Below are positions 43,370 to 52,676 of a stretch of 59,843 nucleotides of DNA, piece by piece. The DNA comes from Chlorobiaceae bacterium. GTDB taxonomy: Bacteria; Bacteroidota; Chlorobiia; Chlorobiales; Chlorobiaceae. The first letter of the stretch is position 1; every line of letters starts with the position of its first letter. The stretch lies in assembly GCA_013334485.1 (NCBI GenBank), contig JAAXXL010000007.1, forward strand, positions 1-59,843, written 5' to 3'. The notes beneath the pieces were generated by a model, which saw only the letters and a list, made by a program, of their open reading frames with translations, ran no database searches and was not told where the DNA came from. Both the position numbers and the translations under genes were made by a program.

Positions 43370-44814
43370 AAAGTATCAACTCCAGCACTCTCCACCATCT
43401 CCTCGGCACTCCTGCTGACACTCCTCTCAACATTGAGGGGATGTGCCGAAAAATAAAACCGGTCATCTACCCTGCACCGATACTCCCTGTACGACTTGAA
43501 AAGTTCTGCCGCGCCCTCGTTTCGGCTATGGAGTCGCTGGAGATTACCGTACTCTCTGAAGAGGAGGCCTCTGGCAGTGACGGCCGGTTCATACCCGGAA
43601 CGGTTGTCTTTGCTCCGGGCTCGTTTCCCGACAAGCTGCTCGCCATCAACCGGGTCTCAACACTATACAATAATATCATTGTCGGTATCTACGATGAACC
43701 GGCACCGCTCACCACCGCAGCCCTGCCGCAGGAGCGTCTGGACGCCATTGTCGGGAGGCTCGCTCGCGACATGGTGCATATTCTGATTTTTGTTACCGAC
43801 CAATCCTGGACGATCTGCACCATGAACGGAGGTGTAGTCACCTTCAACACTCCTCTTCCCACTGTGGAGGATGTCCGCTGCACACTCATACCGAAGCTTA
43901 CTGCCCAGGTTGTGCCACCCCGACCGGAAGATCTTGATATTGAGCATGGCACACTAAAGACCGATACCGAACTGTTTCAGAGTGTGGGTGGGGATTTTGC
44001 CGAATGCAGCAGACTATGGCGCGAGAACCAATGCCTGCTCACCCATACATCAACGGCAGGGCTTGAATACCGCAGTGACTTTTACAAGCGGATCGTTGCC
44101 CGCTATCTCGACCAGCGTAGCGGTATGAGCTATGGCTTCTTTGCCCGGCAACTGCCGGTTGCAGTAGAGCCGGCAACCCTTTGCAATGATTCCGGATGGA
44201 GAGAGGATGCGGATAATAAGGGAAGCGTACGAATCCGGGTACAGGAGAACAACTGGCTCGTCGCGGTTCCGAGTGTAAGCGTCATCACAACCCGGTCCGG
44301 ATGCCGGAAAAACCATCTTGACCCCCGGCATGATCTGGTAGAAATCGGTATAACAGCAGGAAGAGCCTGGCTCAAGACCCCTTCAGGAGTTTCAGCGGCA
44401 AACAGCGCAAAGCCCTCATTCGACACCCTGACTATTCTGGCTCATGCACTTGGGAACGCCATAACGGCCAGTATTCTGATGAGCATCAGGCCTGACGCCC
44501 TCTTTCCCGGCCATCTTGCCCGTTACGGGGCCTCCATGACGCACTGGCATGACTATCCACAGAGAGGTATGCTGCCTGAAGGATACTATCTGCATGGGGC
44601 GGAGAATCCGCCGGTCTCCTGCTCAACGCCGCAATCAGCCGCATACAGCCTGCTCGGAAAAATAACGGCACTTGAGCAGGCTCTTGAAAATGAAGCTGAA
44701 TACCGGGGCGATGTGCACATTGAACCAAACCATGGCACCAATATTGTCGGCATGCTCTCCCTTGCCGAAACCGCAGCGATCCTCAACCCGGAAGCCGTTG
44801 CCGCAACCCGCTAA
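43366..44814 (+). CDS. Conserved hypothetical protein (large, unknown)
   Basis: 482 residues if a TTG at 43366 is used, or 457 from the ATG at 43441. The TTG lies in a repeat, so the start is unsure. No signal peptide or membrane helix. No named domain is recognised. There is an N-terminal alpha/beta half (RFIPGTVVFAPGSFPDKLLAINR), a middle with several Cys and Arg/Asp-rich loops, and a C-terminal half with HWHDYPQRGMLPEGYYLHG and HIEPNHGTNIVGM. The HWH and H-G-T-N segments could bind metal. Codon use and composition match neighbours, so it looks like a native core gene of the lineage. Confidence 0.7.
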   Translation: MKSINSSTLHHLLGTPADTPLNIEGMCRKIKPVIYPAPILPVRLEKFCRALVSAMESLEITVLSEEEASGSDGRFIPGTVVFAPGSFPDKLLAINRVSTLYNNIIVGIYDEPAPLTTAALPQERLDAIVGRLARDMVHILIFVTDQSWTICTMNGGVVTFNTPLPTVEDVRCTLIPKLTAQVVPPRPEDLDIEHGTLKTDTELFQSVGGDFAECSRLWRENQCLLTHTSTAGLEYRSDFYKRIVARYLDQRSGMSYGFFARQLPVAVEPATLCNDSGWREDADNKGSVRIRVQENNWLVAVPSVSVITTRSGCRKNHLDPRHDLVEIGITAGRAWLKTPSGVSAANSAKPSFDTLTILAHALGNAITASILMSIRPDALFPGHLARYGASMTHWHDYPQRGMLPEGYYLHGAENPPVSCSTPQSAAYSLLGKITALEQALENEAEYRGDVHIEPNHGTNIVGMLSLAETAAILNPEAVAATR

Positions 44815-44847
44815 ATCGGCTCAGCCCATTGTCATTTCATTCCGCTC

Positions 44848-45310
44848 TGTCATCTCGACCAACTCACGCTGTCATCTCGACCGCAGGGAGAGATCTGCTT
44901 TTCCTGTTCGCCTTGAATGAGATTCCTCTCTTCGTTCGGAATGACACGAAGGCGTTCAGAATGACACACAAAGAAGTTTGAAATAACAAAGATAGGCAAC
45001 CAAATACATTCCCACCCTGTCATCTCGACCACCTCACGCTGTAATCTCGACCGCAGGGAGAGATCCGCTTTTCCTGTTCGCCTCGAATGAGATTCCTCTC
45101 TTCGTTCGGAATGACACGAAGGCGTTCAGAATGACACACAAAGAAGTTTGAAATAACAAAGATAGGCAACCAAATACATTCCGCTCTGTCATCTCGACCA
45201 ACTCACGCTGTCATCTCGACCGCAGGGAGAGATCCGCTCTTCCTGTTCGCCTCGAATGAGATTCCTCTCTTCGTTCGGAATGACACACAGAGGAGTTCGA
45301 AATGACAACC
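44848..45310. repeat. Three tandem copies of a 169-170 bp intergenic repeat
   Basis: Units start at 44848, 45018 and 45187 with TGTCATCTCGACCA, giving periods of 170 and 169 bases. The third unit is cut short at about 45310. Each contains CTCGACCGCAGGGAGAGATC and, about 40 bases later, GATTCCTCTCTTCGTTCGG with AATGACA. The two arms are imperfect inverted repeats and can fold into a hairpin. The copies differ at only a few positions. No coding capacity is apparent. Confidence 0.9.
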
Positions 45311-45336
45311 GGGAAAATATCCAGCAACCATACCGG

Positions 45337-45924
45337 TCAGCTCTCCGTTTCAGCTACCTCTTCAGCAGGCTCGTTGTAGATCCACTTGCCCTGCTGGGCG
45401 AGAATCAGTTCGATAATCTCCCTCAGGCAGCCTTTACCCCCTTCGTAACCGGCAATGTAGCCGACACGGTTCCGGAGATAGTCAGCTCCGTCAATCGGAG
45501 TAACGGGAAGACCGACTTTTTCAAGAACGGAAAGGTCACCGATATCGTCACCGATGTAGGCACACTCCTCATCGCTGAGCCCCTGAGCATCACGGAACAG
45601 CTCATAGGCGGTCAGAAGATTACCAGTATTGAGATAGAGATCTGTAACTCCAAGATTTTCGAGCAGGGGACGATACCCTTCGGCATTGCGCTCCGAAATA
45701 ACAGCTATCTTCAACCCCAGCTTCAGTCCCTCCCTGATGGCAACAGCATCTCTGACTGAAATTGAGCAGAGCTCACCGCCCCGGCTGTCAAAGGTTATTC
45801 TCCCGCCGTTAAGTACTCCGTCAACGGGAAAAACAACCGCCCGTACAACTTTAAGTGCCTGTTCGATTCTTGTTGATGGATCGGCCTGTGAAGGCTGCAT
45901 CCCGAAATATTGAAAACCGGCCAA
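45337..45924 (-). CDS. KdsC-like HAD protein lacking the nucleophile Asp
   Basis: 195 residues of the KDO-8-phosphate phosphatase family: RAVVFPVDGVLNGG, then SISVRDAVAIREGLKLGLKIAVIS, YIGDDIGDLSVLEKVG and the final GGKGCLREIIELIL. The HAD motif I should be D-x-D; here the first position, residue 33, is Pro (codon CCC), leaving only Asp35. Motif II also reads SERN instead of (T/S)GRxS. The Asp pair of motif IV is kept. Phosphatase activity is therefore doubtful. It follows kdsA by 12 bases, so a structural or regulatory role in KDO synthesis is possible. Confidence 0.85.
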   Translation of the reverse strand: MAGFQYFGMQPSQADPSTRIEQALKVVRAVVFPVDGVLNGGRITFDSRGGELCSISVRDAVAIREGLKLGLKIAVISERNAEGYRPLLENLGVTDLYLNTGNLLTAYELFRDAQGLSDEECAYIGDDIGDLSVLEKVGLPVTPIDGADYLRNRVGYIAGYEGGKGCLREIIELILAQQGKWIYNEPAEEVAETES

Positions 45925-45936
45925 AGGTATCGTAAT

Positions 45937-46767
45937 TTAGAGTGAATGAAGCGACTGCACACATCGGTAGAGATGGAGCAGTTGTTTGACAATTGTCCCG
46001 AATTCATCGAGCGCAATTTGAGTGGAAGCATCCGACAAAGCTTTTGACGGGTCGGGATGAACCTCGAAAAAGAGGCCATTCACCCCTGCGGCAACCGCTG
46101 CACGGGCAAGCGGCATCACATACTGTCGCTCTCCGCCTGAAACGCCATTGCCAGCACCGGGAAGCTGAAGACTGTGCGTTGCGTCATAGATAACAGGATA
46201 ACCTGATTCAGCCATTTTGGCCAAACCACGAAAATCAACAACAAGATTGTGATAACCGAAACTTGATCCACGTTCGGTCAGCATCACCCTCTGGTTGCCG
46301 GTTCCTGACACCTTGGCCGCTGCAAGCGCCATATCTTCCGGAGCCATAAACTGCCCCTTCTTGATATTGACCGCAAGTCCGCTCTCTCCGGCAGCAACAA
46401 GAAGTTCCGTCTGGCGACAGAGGAAGGCAGGTATCTGAAGCACGTCAACATAACGGGAGGCAAGCGTCACATCCTTTGTTTCATGCACGTCGGTCAGAAC
46501 CGCCATCGAATAGGTCCTGCGGATTTCGTCAAGTATTTCAAGCGCCTCAACATCGCCGATACCGGAGAAGGAGGAGCCTGAAGTGCGGTTGGCCTTGCGG
46601 TAGGAGCCCTTGAAAATAAAACCAACCCCCTCCTCTCTGCTGATGCGCTGAAGCTCCTCGGCTGTTTTTATCGCCATTGTCCTGTTTTCAATCAGGCAGG
46701 GTCCGGCAATAATGAGCGGAGTCGAGGGATCAGGAATCGAGAGTGAACCAATGGAGAACTTTTGCAC
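45937..46767 (-). CDS. kdsA: 3-deoxy-8-phosphooctulonate synthase
   Basis: 276 residues. It condenses phosphoenolpyruvate with arabinose-5-phosphate to KDO-8-phosphate for LPS. Features include [45 protein letters not shown] and [10 protein letters not shown]. The N position of GSxxxN-type metal variants cannot be settled by eye. It is upstream of the KdsC-like gene and divergent from the half-ClpB gene. Confidence 0.96.
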   Translation of the reverse strand: MQKFSIGSLSIPDPSTPLIIAGPCLIENRTMAIKTAEELQRISREEGVGFIFKGSYRKANRTSGSSFSGIGDVEALEILDEIRRTYSMAVLTDVHETKDVTLASRYVDVLQIPAFLCRQTELLVAAGESGLAVNIKKGQFMAPEDMALAAAKVSGTGNQRVMLTERGSSFGYHNLVVDFRGLAKMAESGYPVIYDATHSLQLPGAGNGVSGGERQYVMPLARAAVAAGVNGLFFEVHPDPSKALSDASTQIALDEFGTIVKQLLHLYRCVQSLHSL

Positions 46768-46889
46768 GTTGTTACCCGTTATACTTTTATCGGTTAAAGG
46801 TTAACTACCTTTTGTGACTTTGATCATTTAAGCCTTAAATTTACAACAATATTTCTTATTCACAGTCCGTAATCAAACACCGGAAAACT

Positions 46890-48215
46890 ATGAGCACCGC
46901 TGACACGAAACAACGACTGGAGGAGATAGAAAAACAGCTTGCAAATCTTACCGAAGAACAGACTGTCATCAAGGGTCGGTGGGATAGTGAAAAAGAGCTG
47001 ATACAGTCCTCCCGCAACCTCAAATCGCAGATTGAGGATCTCCGCGTTCAGGCTGAGGAGTTTGAACGTCAGGGCGACTACGGGAAGGTTGCCGAGATAC
47101 GCTATGGTAAAATCACACAGATAGAACGCGACCTTGAAACGAATCGCCTGAAGATTGAAGAGAAAAAAGCCTCTGGTGACCTGATCATGAAAGAGGAGAT
47201 TGATGCCGAGGATATTGCCGATATCGTCTCCAAGTGGACCGGCATACCAGTCAGCAAGATGCTCCAGAGTGAGCGCCAGAAACTGCTTCTGATTGAAAAG
47301 GAGCTGCACAAACGGGTGATCGGGCAGGAAGATGCCGTCACGGCAGTCAGTGAAGCGGTAAAGCGCTCAAGGGCGGGCATGGGTGACGAAAAACGCCCTA
47401 TCGGCTCCTTTATCTTTCTGGGACCAACCGGTGTAGGAAAAACAGAGCTGGCCCGTGCTCTTGCCGAATATCTTTTTGATGATGAGGACTCCATGATCCG
47501 CATCGACATGAGTGAATATATGGAGTCTCATACCGTAAGCCGGCTGGTCGGAGCGCCTCCCGGCTATGTAGGCTATGAGGAGGGCGGGCAGCTTACCGAA
47601 GCGGTCAGACGCAAGCCATTCTCTGTGGTGCTGCTTGACGAGATCGAGAAGGCACACCCCGATGTGTTCAACATCCTCCTGCAGATACTCGATGATGGCC
47701 GCCTGACCGACAGCAAGGGGCATACGGTGAACTTCAAAAACACCATCATCATCATGACGAGCAATATCGGTGCCCAGATGATCCAGGCCGAGATGGAAAA
47801 ACTTGATGGAGTAAACCGTGACTCCCTGCTTTCCGGCCTCCAGGAGAAGCTCTTTCAGTTGCTGAAACAGCAGGTAAAGCCGGAGTTTCTCAACCGTATT
47901 GACGAGATCATCCTCTTTACTCCTCTCACACGGGAAGATCTGAAAAAAATTGTGCTGATCCAGTTTGACCGTATCAAAGAGACCGCAATGCGTCAGCGCA
48001 TCAAACTCACCATTACCGATGGCGCGCTTGAGTGGATTGCCAATGCTGGCTTTGACCCGGCCTTCGGTGCCCGGCCACTCAAACGGGTTATGCAGCGAAA
48101 AATCACGAACAAGGTCTCAGAGCTTATCCTCTCCGGAGAGGTAGAGGAGGGAGAAGCGGTTGCTATTGATATCTCAAAGGGAGAGCTGACCATCACCAAA
48201 ACAACAGCAGGATAA
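46890..48215 (+). CDS. Half-length ClpB-like AAA+ chaperone (M-domain part plus NBD2)
   Basis: 441 residues corresponding to the C-terminal half of ClpB (about 860 residues in full). Residues 1-100 are a coiled-coil from the middle domain, with the linker [14 protein letters not shown] at 111-124. One AAA+ module follows with Walker A GPTGVGKT (178-185), the pore loop [13 protein letters not shown], Walker [14 protein letters not shown] and the ARPLKR sensor 2. The N-domain and NBD1 are absent, and the upstream DNA shows no trace of them. I recall a similarly short ClpB in Chlorobaculum, so this is probably a stable paralogue, not a fresh truncation. Confidence 0.9.
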   Translation: MSTADTKQRLEEIEKQLANLTEEQTVIKGRWDSEKELIQSSRNLKSQIEDLRVQAEEFERQGDYGKVAEIRYGKITQIERDLETNRLKIEEKKASGDLIMKEEIDAEDIADIVSKWTGIPVSKMLQSERQKLLLIEKELHKRVIGQEDAVTAVSEAVKRSRAGMGDEKRPIGSFIFLGPTGVGKTELARALAEYLFDDEDSMIRIDMSEYMESHTVSRLVGAPPGYVGYEEGGQLTEAVRRKPFSVVLLDEIEKAHPDVFNILLQILDDGRLTDSKGHTVNFKNTIIIMTSNIGAQMIQAEMEKLDGVNRDSLLSGLQEKLFQLLKQQVKPEFLNRIDEIILFTPLTREDLKKIVLIQFDRIKETAMRQRIKLTITDGALEWIANAGFDPAFGARPLKRVMQRKITNKVSELILSGEVEEGEAVAIDISKGELTITKTTAG

Positions 48216-48222
48216 AATTTCT

Positions 48223-49347
48223 ATGAAAAAAATCCTGCTGAGTGTTGCAACCCTCTTCCTGCTGTCGGCAACCGCCCTTCCGGTTTTTGCTGCACAGAAA
48301 ACGGACAGCCTCTCCGTTAAAATCGGTCAGATGCTGATGATCGGCTTCAGGGGACTCTCTGTAGCCGACTCTCCGGGCATAGCCGAAGAGATCAGAGAAC
48401 GGAAAATCGGGGGTGTGGTGCTCTTTGACTATGACGTTCCGCTGCACTCAACCTCAAGAAATATCAGCAGCCCTGATCAACTTGCCCGCCTGACGCTTGA
48501 ACTGCAAAAGCTCTCGAAAATCCCTCTTCTGATCGGTATTGACCAGGAGGGCGGAAAGGTCAACCGCCTCAAAGCGAAGTTCGGTTTTCCCCCGAGCGTT
48601 TCCGCAGAGCATCTCGGAGTGCTCAACAATCCCGACAGCACAACCGCCGCAGCCGCAACAACGGCCCGGACACTGAAATCGCTGCATATCGGCCTGAATT
48701 TTGCCCCGGTAGCTGACCTGAATGTCAATCCGGACAATCCGGTGATCGGCAAGCTCGGGCGCAGCTTTTCCGGTGATGTGGATGTTGCCGTCCCGAATAT
48801 CCGGCTGACCGTCAAGGCATTCAACCGCGAGGGGATCATTGCCACACTGAAGCATTTTCCGGGGCACGGCAGTTCTACTACCGACACGCACCTTGATTTC
48901 ACCGATATAACAAACAGTTGGTCGGAAAAAGAGCTTGAACCCTACCGCACCCTTATTGCGTCAGGCTATCGTGATGTGATTATGACAGCACACGTCTTCA
49001 ACGGAAAACTCGACCCGATCTATCCGGCAACCCTCTCAAAATCAACCATCACTGATCTTCTCCGTAACCGGCTCGGCTTCAAAGGGGTGGTAGTCAGCGA
49101 CGATATGCAGATGAAGGCCATTGCCGACCGCTACGGACTTGAAGAGGCGATCCGTCTGGCCATTGATGCCGGTGTGGATATATTGCTTTTCGGCAACAAC
49201 ACCGCATGGGACCCGGCTATTGGCACAAAAGCAACTGCGATCATCCGCTCTCTCGTGGAGAGAAAACTTATAACAGACGAACGCATTGACCGCTCCTACA
49301 GGAGAGTCATGGAACTCAAAAAACAGTACCTTAAACCCCGCATATGA
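48223..49347 (+). CDS. nagZ: Glycoside hydrolase family 3 (NagZ-like beta-N-acetylhexosaminidase)
   Basis: 374 residues with a signal peptide (KKILLSVATLFLLSATALP, cleavage after VFA). The GH3 barrel shows GIDQEGGKVNRL, FAPVADLNVNP, the NagZ-type loop KHFPGHGSSTTDTH with the His/Asp general-acid pair, and VVSDDMQM with the nucleophile Asp. E. coli NagZ is cytoplasmic; the signal peptide here implies action on exported muropeptides in the periplasm. It overlaps sixA in ATGA. Confidence 0.93.
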   Translation: MKKILLSVATLFLLSATALPVFAAQKTDSLSVKIGQMLMIGFRGLSVADSPGIAEEIRERKIGGVVLFDYDVPLHSTSRNISSPDQLARLTLELQKLSKIPLLIGIDQEGGKVNRLKAKFGFPPSVSAEHLGVLNNPDSTTAAAATTARTLKSLHIGLNFAPVADLNVNPDNPVIGKLGRSFSGDVDVAVPNIRLTVKAFNREGIIATLKHFPGHGSSTTDTHLDFTDITNSWSEKELEPYRTLIASGYRDVIMTAHVFNGKLDPIYPATLSKSTITDLLRNRLGFKGVVVSDDMQMKAIADRYGLEEAIRLAIDAGVDILLFGNNTAWDPAIGTKATAIIRSLVERKLITDERIDRSYRRVMELKKQYLKPRI

Positions 49348-49841
49348 AAACCATCTGCCTTGTCCGCCACGCAAAGTCAAACTGGGCGGATGCTCATACC
49401 GCTGATTTCGACCGATCACTGAACAGTCGGGGAGAACACTCCTCCGGGATCATGGCAGAAGTGCTGAAGGAGATGGGAGTAGTGCCGGATCTGATCATTT
49501 CAAGCCCGGCAAACCGGGCAATAACAACGGCAGAGCTTTTCTCTGAAATACTCAACTTCCCTCAGGAACAGATCGTTAAACGGATAGAGATTTACGAGGG
49601 CAGAGCCGATCAACTGCTCACTATCGTTCAACAGATTCCCGAGAGCAGCAAAAGTGCCTTGATATTCGGGCACAACCCGACCATCACTGAATTTGCCAAC
49701 CTGCTCTCCGGCTCTCACCTTGAGAGTATGGAGACCTGCGGTATGGTCCGGATTGATCTGGATATCGCGAAGTGGAACGATGCAGCTTACGGGAAGGGAA
49801 AACAGATCTGGTATGAGTACCCGAAGAGAGGCAAAGCCTGA
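49344..49841 (+). CDS. sixA: SixA-like histidine phosphatase
   Basis: 165 residues of the histidine phosphatase superfamily: LVRHAKSNW at the N-terminus carries the RHA/RHG catalytic motif, then SSPANRAITTAEL and IFGHNPTITEFA with the second His. SixA dephosphorylates phosphohistidine in phosphotransfer proteins in E. coli; the target here is unknown. It is translationally coupled to the NagZ-like gene. Its stop abuts a short dispersed repeat (49841-49864). Confidence 0.9.
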   Translation: MKTICLVRHAKSNWADAHTADFDRSLNSRGEHSSGIMAEVLKEMGVVPDLIISSPANRAITTAELFSEILNFPQEQIVKRIEIYEGRADQLLTIVQQIPESSKSALIFGHNPTITEFANLLSGSHLESMETCGMVRIDLDIAKWNDAAYGKGKQIWYEYPKRGKA

Positions 49842-49864
49842 AGGCACCGCTATTTATTTGTTCC
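49841..49864. repeat. Short dispersed repeat, copy 3 (diverged)
   Basis: AAGGCACCGCTATTTATTTG then TTCC, immediately after the sixA stop and similar to the 31732 copy. Like the others it sits exactly at a gene end. Confidence 0.45.
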
Positions 49865-49872
49865 TAAAACAG

Positions 49873-50874
49873 TTAATCCCGTTCGGATTTGGGGTCACGG
49901 GTCATAAGCTCAAAAATCGCCTGACGTACAGGCTTGCTTTCAAAGAGCATCTGATAGACCGCCTGGGTAATGGGCATTTCAACCCCGAGCCTGCAGCTCA
50001 ATTCATAAACCGCCCTTGAGCTGAGCACTCCCTCTGCAACCATGTTCATCTGGCTGATGATATCGTCAAGTGTGCGTCCCCGGCCTATCTCCTCGCCAAC
50101 ATAACGGTTTCTACTGTGGCGCGAAAGGCAGGTAACAACCAGGTCGCCTATCCCCGACAGTCCGGAAAGGGTCAACGGATCACCTCCGAGACGGATGCAT
50201 AGTCTTGATATTTCGGCAAGTCCTCTCGTAATAATTGCGGCCTTGGCGTTATCACCATAACCCAGACCATCTGAAATACCCGCGGCTATTGCAATAATAT
50301 TCTTGACCGAACCGGCAGTCTCAACCCCGATGATATCGGTATTGACGTAGACCCGGAACATATCGGTACGAAAAAGCTCCTGCACAATTTCGGCGGTCCG
50401 GAGTGACGGGGAGGAGGCAACCACGGTAGTCGGTTGCAACCTGGCAACCTCTTCGGCATGGCTCGGTCCATAAAGCGCTGCAACCTGGTCGGCATGCAGC
50501 GAGGGAAGCACCTCAAGCAGCACTTCCGACATCCGTTTGCCGGTGCCGAGTTCAATACCCTTGGCGACATTGACCAGAATTTTCCCGTCGAGGGAAGTGC
50601 TGCCAAATCCGGCGGCAGTCTCACGCAATGCCTGCGATGGTACGGCCGTAACGATCACCTCTGACCAGGAGACAAGTTCTGGCAGAAGATCGGCAATCTG
50701 GAGTGATTCAGGAAAAGCAATTCCTTTGAGGTAGCGCTGATTTTCGCGCTCAGCTCTCAGCTTTGCTGCGGATTCAGGGTTGTGAGCCCAGAGCCGAACA
50801 GGATAACCTTTCGATGCAAGAAGGACGGCAAGTGTGGTGCCCCAACTACCGGCACCCAGTACAGCAATATTCAT
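49873..50874 (-). CDS. gpsA: NAD(P)-dependent glycerol-3-phosphate dehydrogenase
   Basis: 333 residues. It reduces dihydroxyacetone phosphate to sn-glycerol-3-phosphate for phospholipids. Signatures are [35 protein letters not shown], the catalytic Lys region [20 protein letters not shown] and [13 protein letters not shown]. It is directly downstream of plsY, which uses its product. Confidence 0.96.
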   Translation of the reverse strand: MNIAVLGAGSWGTTLAVLLASKGYPVRLWAHNPESAAKLRAERENQRYLKGIAFPESLQIADLLPELVSWSEVIVTAVPSQALRETAAGFGSTSLDGKILVNVAKGIELGTGKRMSEVLLEVLPSLHADQVAALYGPSHAEEVARLQPTTVVASSPSLRTAEIVQELFRTDMFRVYVNTDIIGVETAGSVKNIIAIAAGISDGLGYGDNAKAAIITRGLAEISRLCIRLGGDPLTLSGLSGIGDLVVTCLSRHSRNRYVGEEIGRGRTLDDIISQMNMVAEGVLSSRAVYELSCRLGVEMPITQAVYQMLFESKPVRQAIFELMTRDPKSERD

Positions 50875-50889
50875 CGGATAATCAGGCCG

Positions 50890-51597
50890 TTAAGCACGCC
50901 TGCCGAATGTCAGACGGTTTTCCGTTCCGGAAAGCAGCCTTCTGATATTGGCCCTGTGCGTGTAAAGAATGGCAAGCGCAACAATAAGCCCGAAAATCAT
51001 AAGATGATAGTCGAGGCTGTCATGGAATGAGACGGGGGAACCGAAAAGCCTGATGTAGTAATCAAGTCCGCTGCCAAGCTCAAATATATACTTGCGGATG
51101 GCAATGATGAGCGGAAAAGCAAGTGCAGCAAGAATGGATGCTACCGAAACGTAGCGTGACAGATAGACCGTCAGAAGAAAGATGGCAACAACAATAAGCA
51201 TGCTTACCGGTGCGATACCGATCAGCATCCCTGCCGCAGTGCTGACACCCTTGCCACCCTTGAAGCCGGCAAAGACTGTAAAAACATGGCCGATAACTGC
51301 GCTCATGCCAGCCAGAAGCCGGAGAGCAACCTCATTCATGTCGGGAAAAGTGCCAATCGGGTGCTCCCGGAAAAAAGCCACAACCGAAACTGCAGCAATA
51401 ACGCCCTTGATAATATCAATAAGCGTGACCGTAAGGCCGGCTTTCCAGCCAAGCACACGGAATGCGTTGGTCCCTCCGGCATTGCCGCTGCCGAAATTGC
51501 GGACATCAATACCCTTGAGCATCTTTCCTGCCATAATGCTGGTAGGAATAGAACCGATGATGTAGCTCACCGCTAAAATGGCAAGTAAAGTCACCAT
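50890..51597 (-). CDS. plsY: Glycerol-3-phosphate acyltransferase PlsY
   Basis: 235-residue multi-pass membrane protein that acylates glycerol-3-phosphate from acyl-phosphate. Motifs are [30 protein letters not shown] and the loop [14 protein letters not shown]. It has six or seven hydrophobic segments. It lies 15 bases upstream of gpsA, giving substrate supply and use in one transcript. Confidence 0.95.
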   Translation of the reverse strand: MVTLLAILAVSYIIGSIPTSIMAGKMLKGIDVRNFGSGNAGGTNAFRVLGWKAGLTVTLIDIIKGVIAAVSVVAFFREHPIGTFPDMNEVALRLLAGMSAVIGHVFTVFAGFKGGKGVSTAAGMLIGIAPVSMLIVVAIFLLTVYLSRYVSVASILAALAFPLIIAIRKYIFELGSGLDYYIRLFGSPVSFHDSLDYHLMIFGLIVALAILYTHRANIRRLLSGTENRLTFGRRA

Positions 51598-51647
51598 AAA
51601 CTTTCTTGATTATTGCTGTATGAGAAAAAATATCGCAAAAAATCCCC

Positions 51648-52637
51648 TCAGGCTTTGGATACCTGCCCTATAATGTACGAATTTTCCCCTTGAGATTGCA
51701 ATATGGCCCGCACACCGTCAACAGCATTTTTTTCAACAATCATCACCAGTCCGGCTCCAAGATTAAATGTTCGGCGCATATCTTCCTCGGGAACATTGCC
51801 CTCCTTGCGGATAAGATCAAAAATCACCGGCTCAGGCCATGCACTCCACTCAACATCAAGCTTCAATCCATCAGGCACGATACGCATGGTATTACCGAGA
51901 AGACCTCCACCGGTAATGTGTGACAACCCCCTGACACTTGCCGATCCGAAAAACGGCTCAATAGCCCGGAGATAGGAGCGGTGTCCCTTCAGCAGTTCTT
52001 CACCGACAGAACCCTCAAGACCGGAAAATGTCTGATGCATCCTTCCCTCAAACACTTTTCGTGCAAGCGAGTAACCGTTGGTATGCAGGCCTGTAGAGGG
52101 AAGGGCAAGAAGCACATCCCCTTCGGTTATTGCTGATCCGTTGATAATTTTTTCATGATCGACAACACCGACAATAGATCCTGCAAGATCAAAATCATCC
52201 TCACTGTAGAGACCCGGCATCTCGGCGGTTTCGCCGCCGATGAGAGCACATCCGTTATCGCGACAGGCCTTGACCATGCCGGTGACAACGGCAGCAGCAA
52301 CTTCAGGAGTCAGTTTTCCGCAGGCATAGTAATCAAGAAAGAAGAGCGGCTTTGCTCCGCAGACCAGAATATCATTGACGCAATGATTGACAAGACATGA
52401 GCCTACCGTGTCATGGATACCAAGTTCAATAGCTATTTTCAGCTTCGTACCAACCCCGTCAATACTGCTGACCAGTACCGGTTTTTTATACGCTGAAAAG
52501 TCCGGCAGAAAAAAGCCTCCGAATGCACCGATATCGGTAATAACCCCGGGAGTGAATGTCTGGCGAACCTGCGGTTTGATCAAACGGACAAACTCTTCAC
52601 CCGCACTGATATCAACTCCGGCTTTTTTATAATCCAT
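51648..52637 (-). CDS. purM: Phosphoribosylformylglycinamidine cyclo-ligase
   Basis: 329 residues; makes AIR from FGAM in purine synthesis. Seen are [55 protein letters not shown] and [14 protein letters not shown] take the ATG at 52637 because AAGAGG precedes it by six bases; a TTG two codons earlier is possible. It is 51 bases upstream of plsY and 40 bases downstream of lysC. Confidence 0.96.
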   Translation of the reverse strand: MDYKKAGVDISAGEEFVRLIKPQVRQTFTPGVITDIGAFGGFFLPDFSAYKKPVLVSSIDGVGTKLKIAIELGIHDTVGSCLVNHCVNDILVCGAKPLFFLDYYACGKLTPEVAAAVVTGMVKACRDNGCALIGGETAEMPGLYSEDDFDLAGSIVGVVDHEKIINGSAITEGDVLLALPSTGLHTNGYSLARKVFEGRMHQTFSGLEGSVGEELLKGHRSYLRAIEPFFGSASVRGLSHITGGGLLGNTMRIVPDGLKLDVEWSAWPEPVIFDLIRKEGNVPEEDMRRTFNLGAGLVMIVEKNAVDGVRAILQSQGENSYIIGQVSKA

Positions 52638-52676
52638 CTGCAACCTCTTGTTTTTTTCGTTAACGCTATCCCGCTT

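Noticed and set aside
44848-45310. Possible CRISPR or integron-like array
   Set aside because: Units of 169-170 bases are near-identical along their whole length with no variable spacer, so this is a simple tandem repeat.
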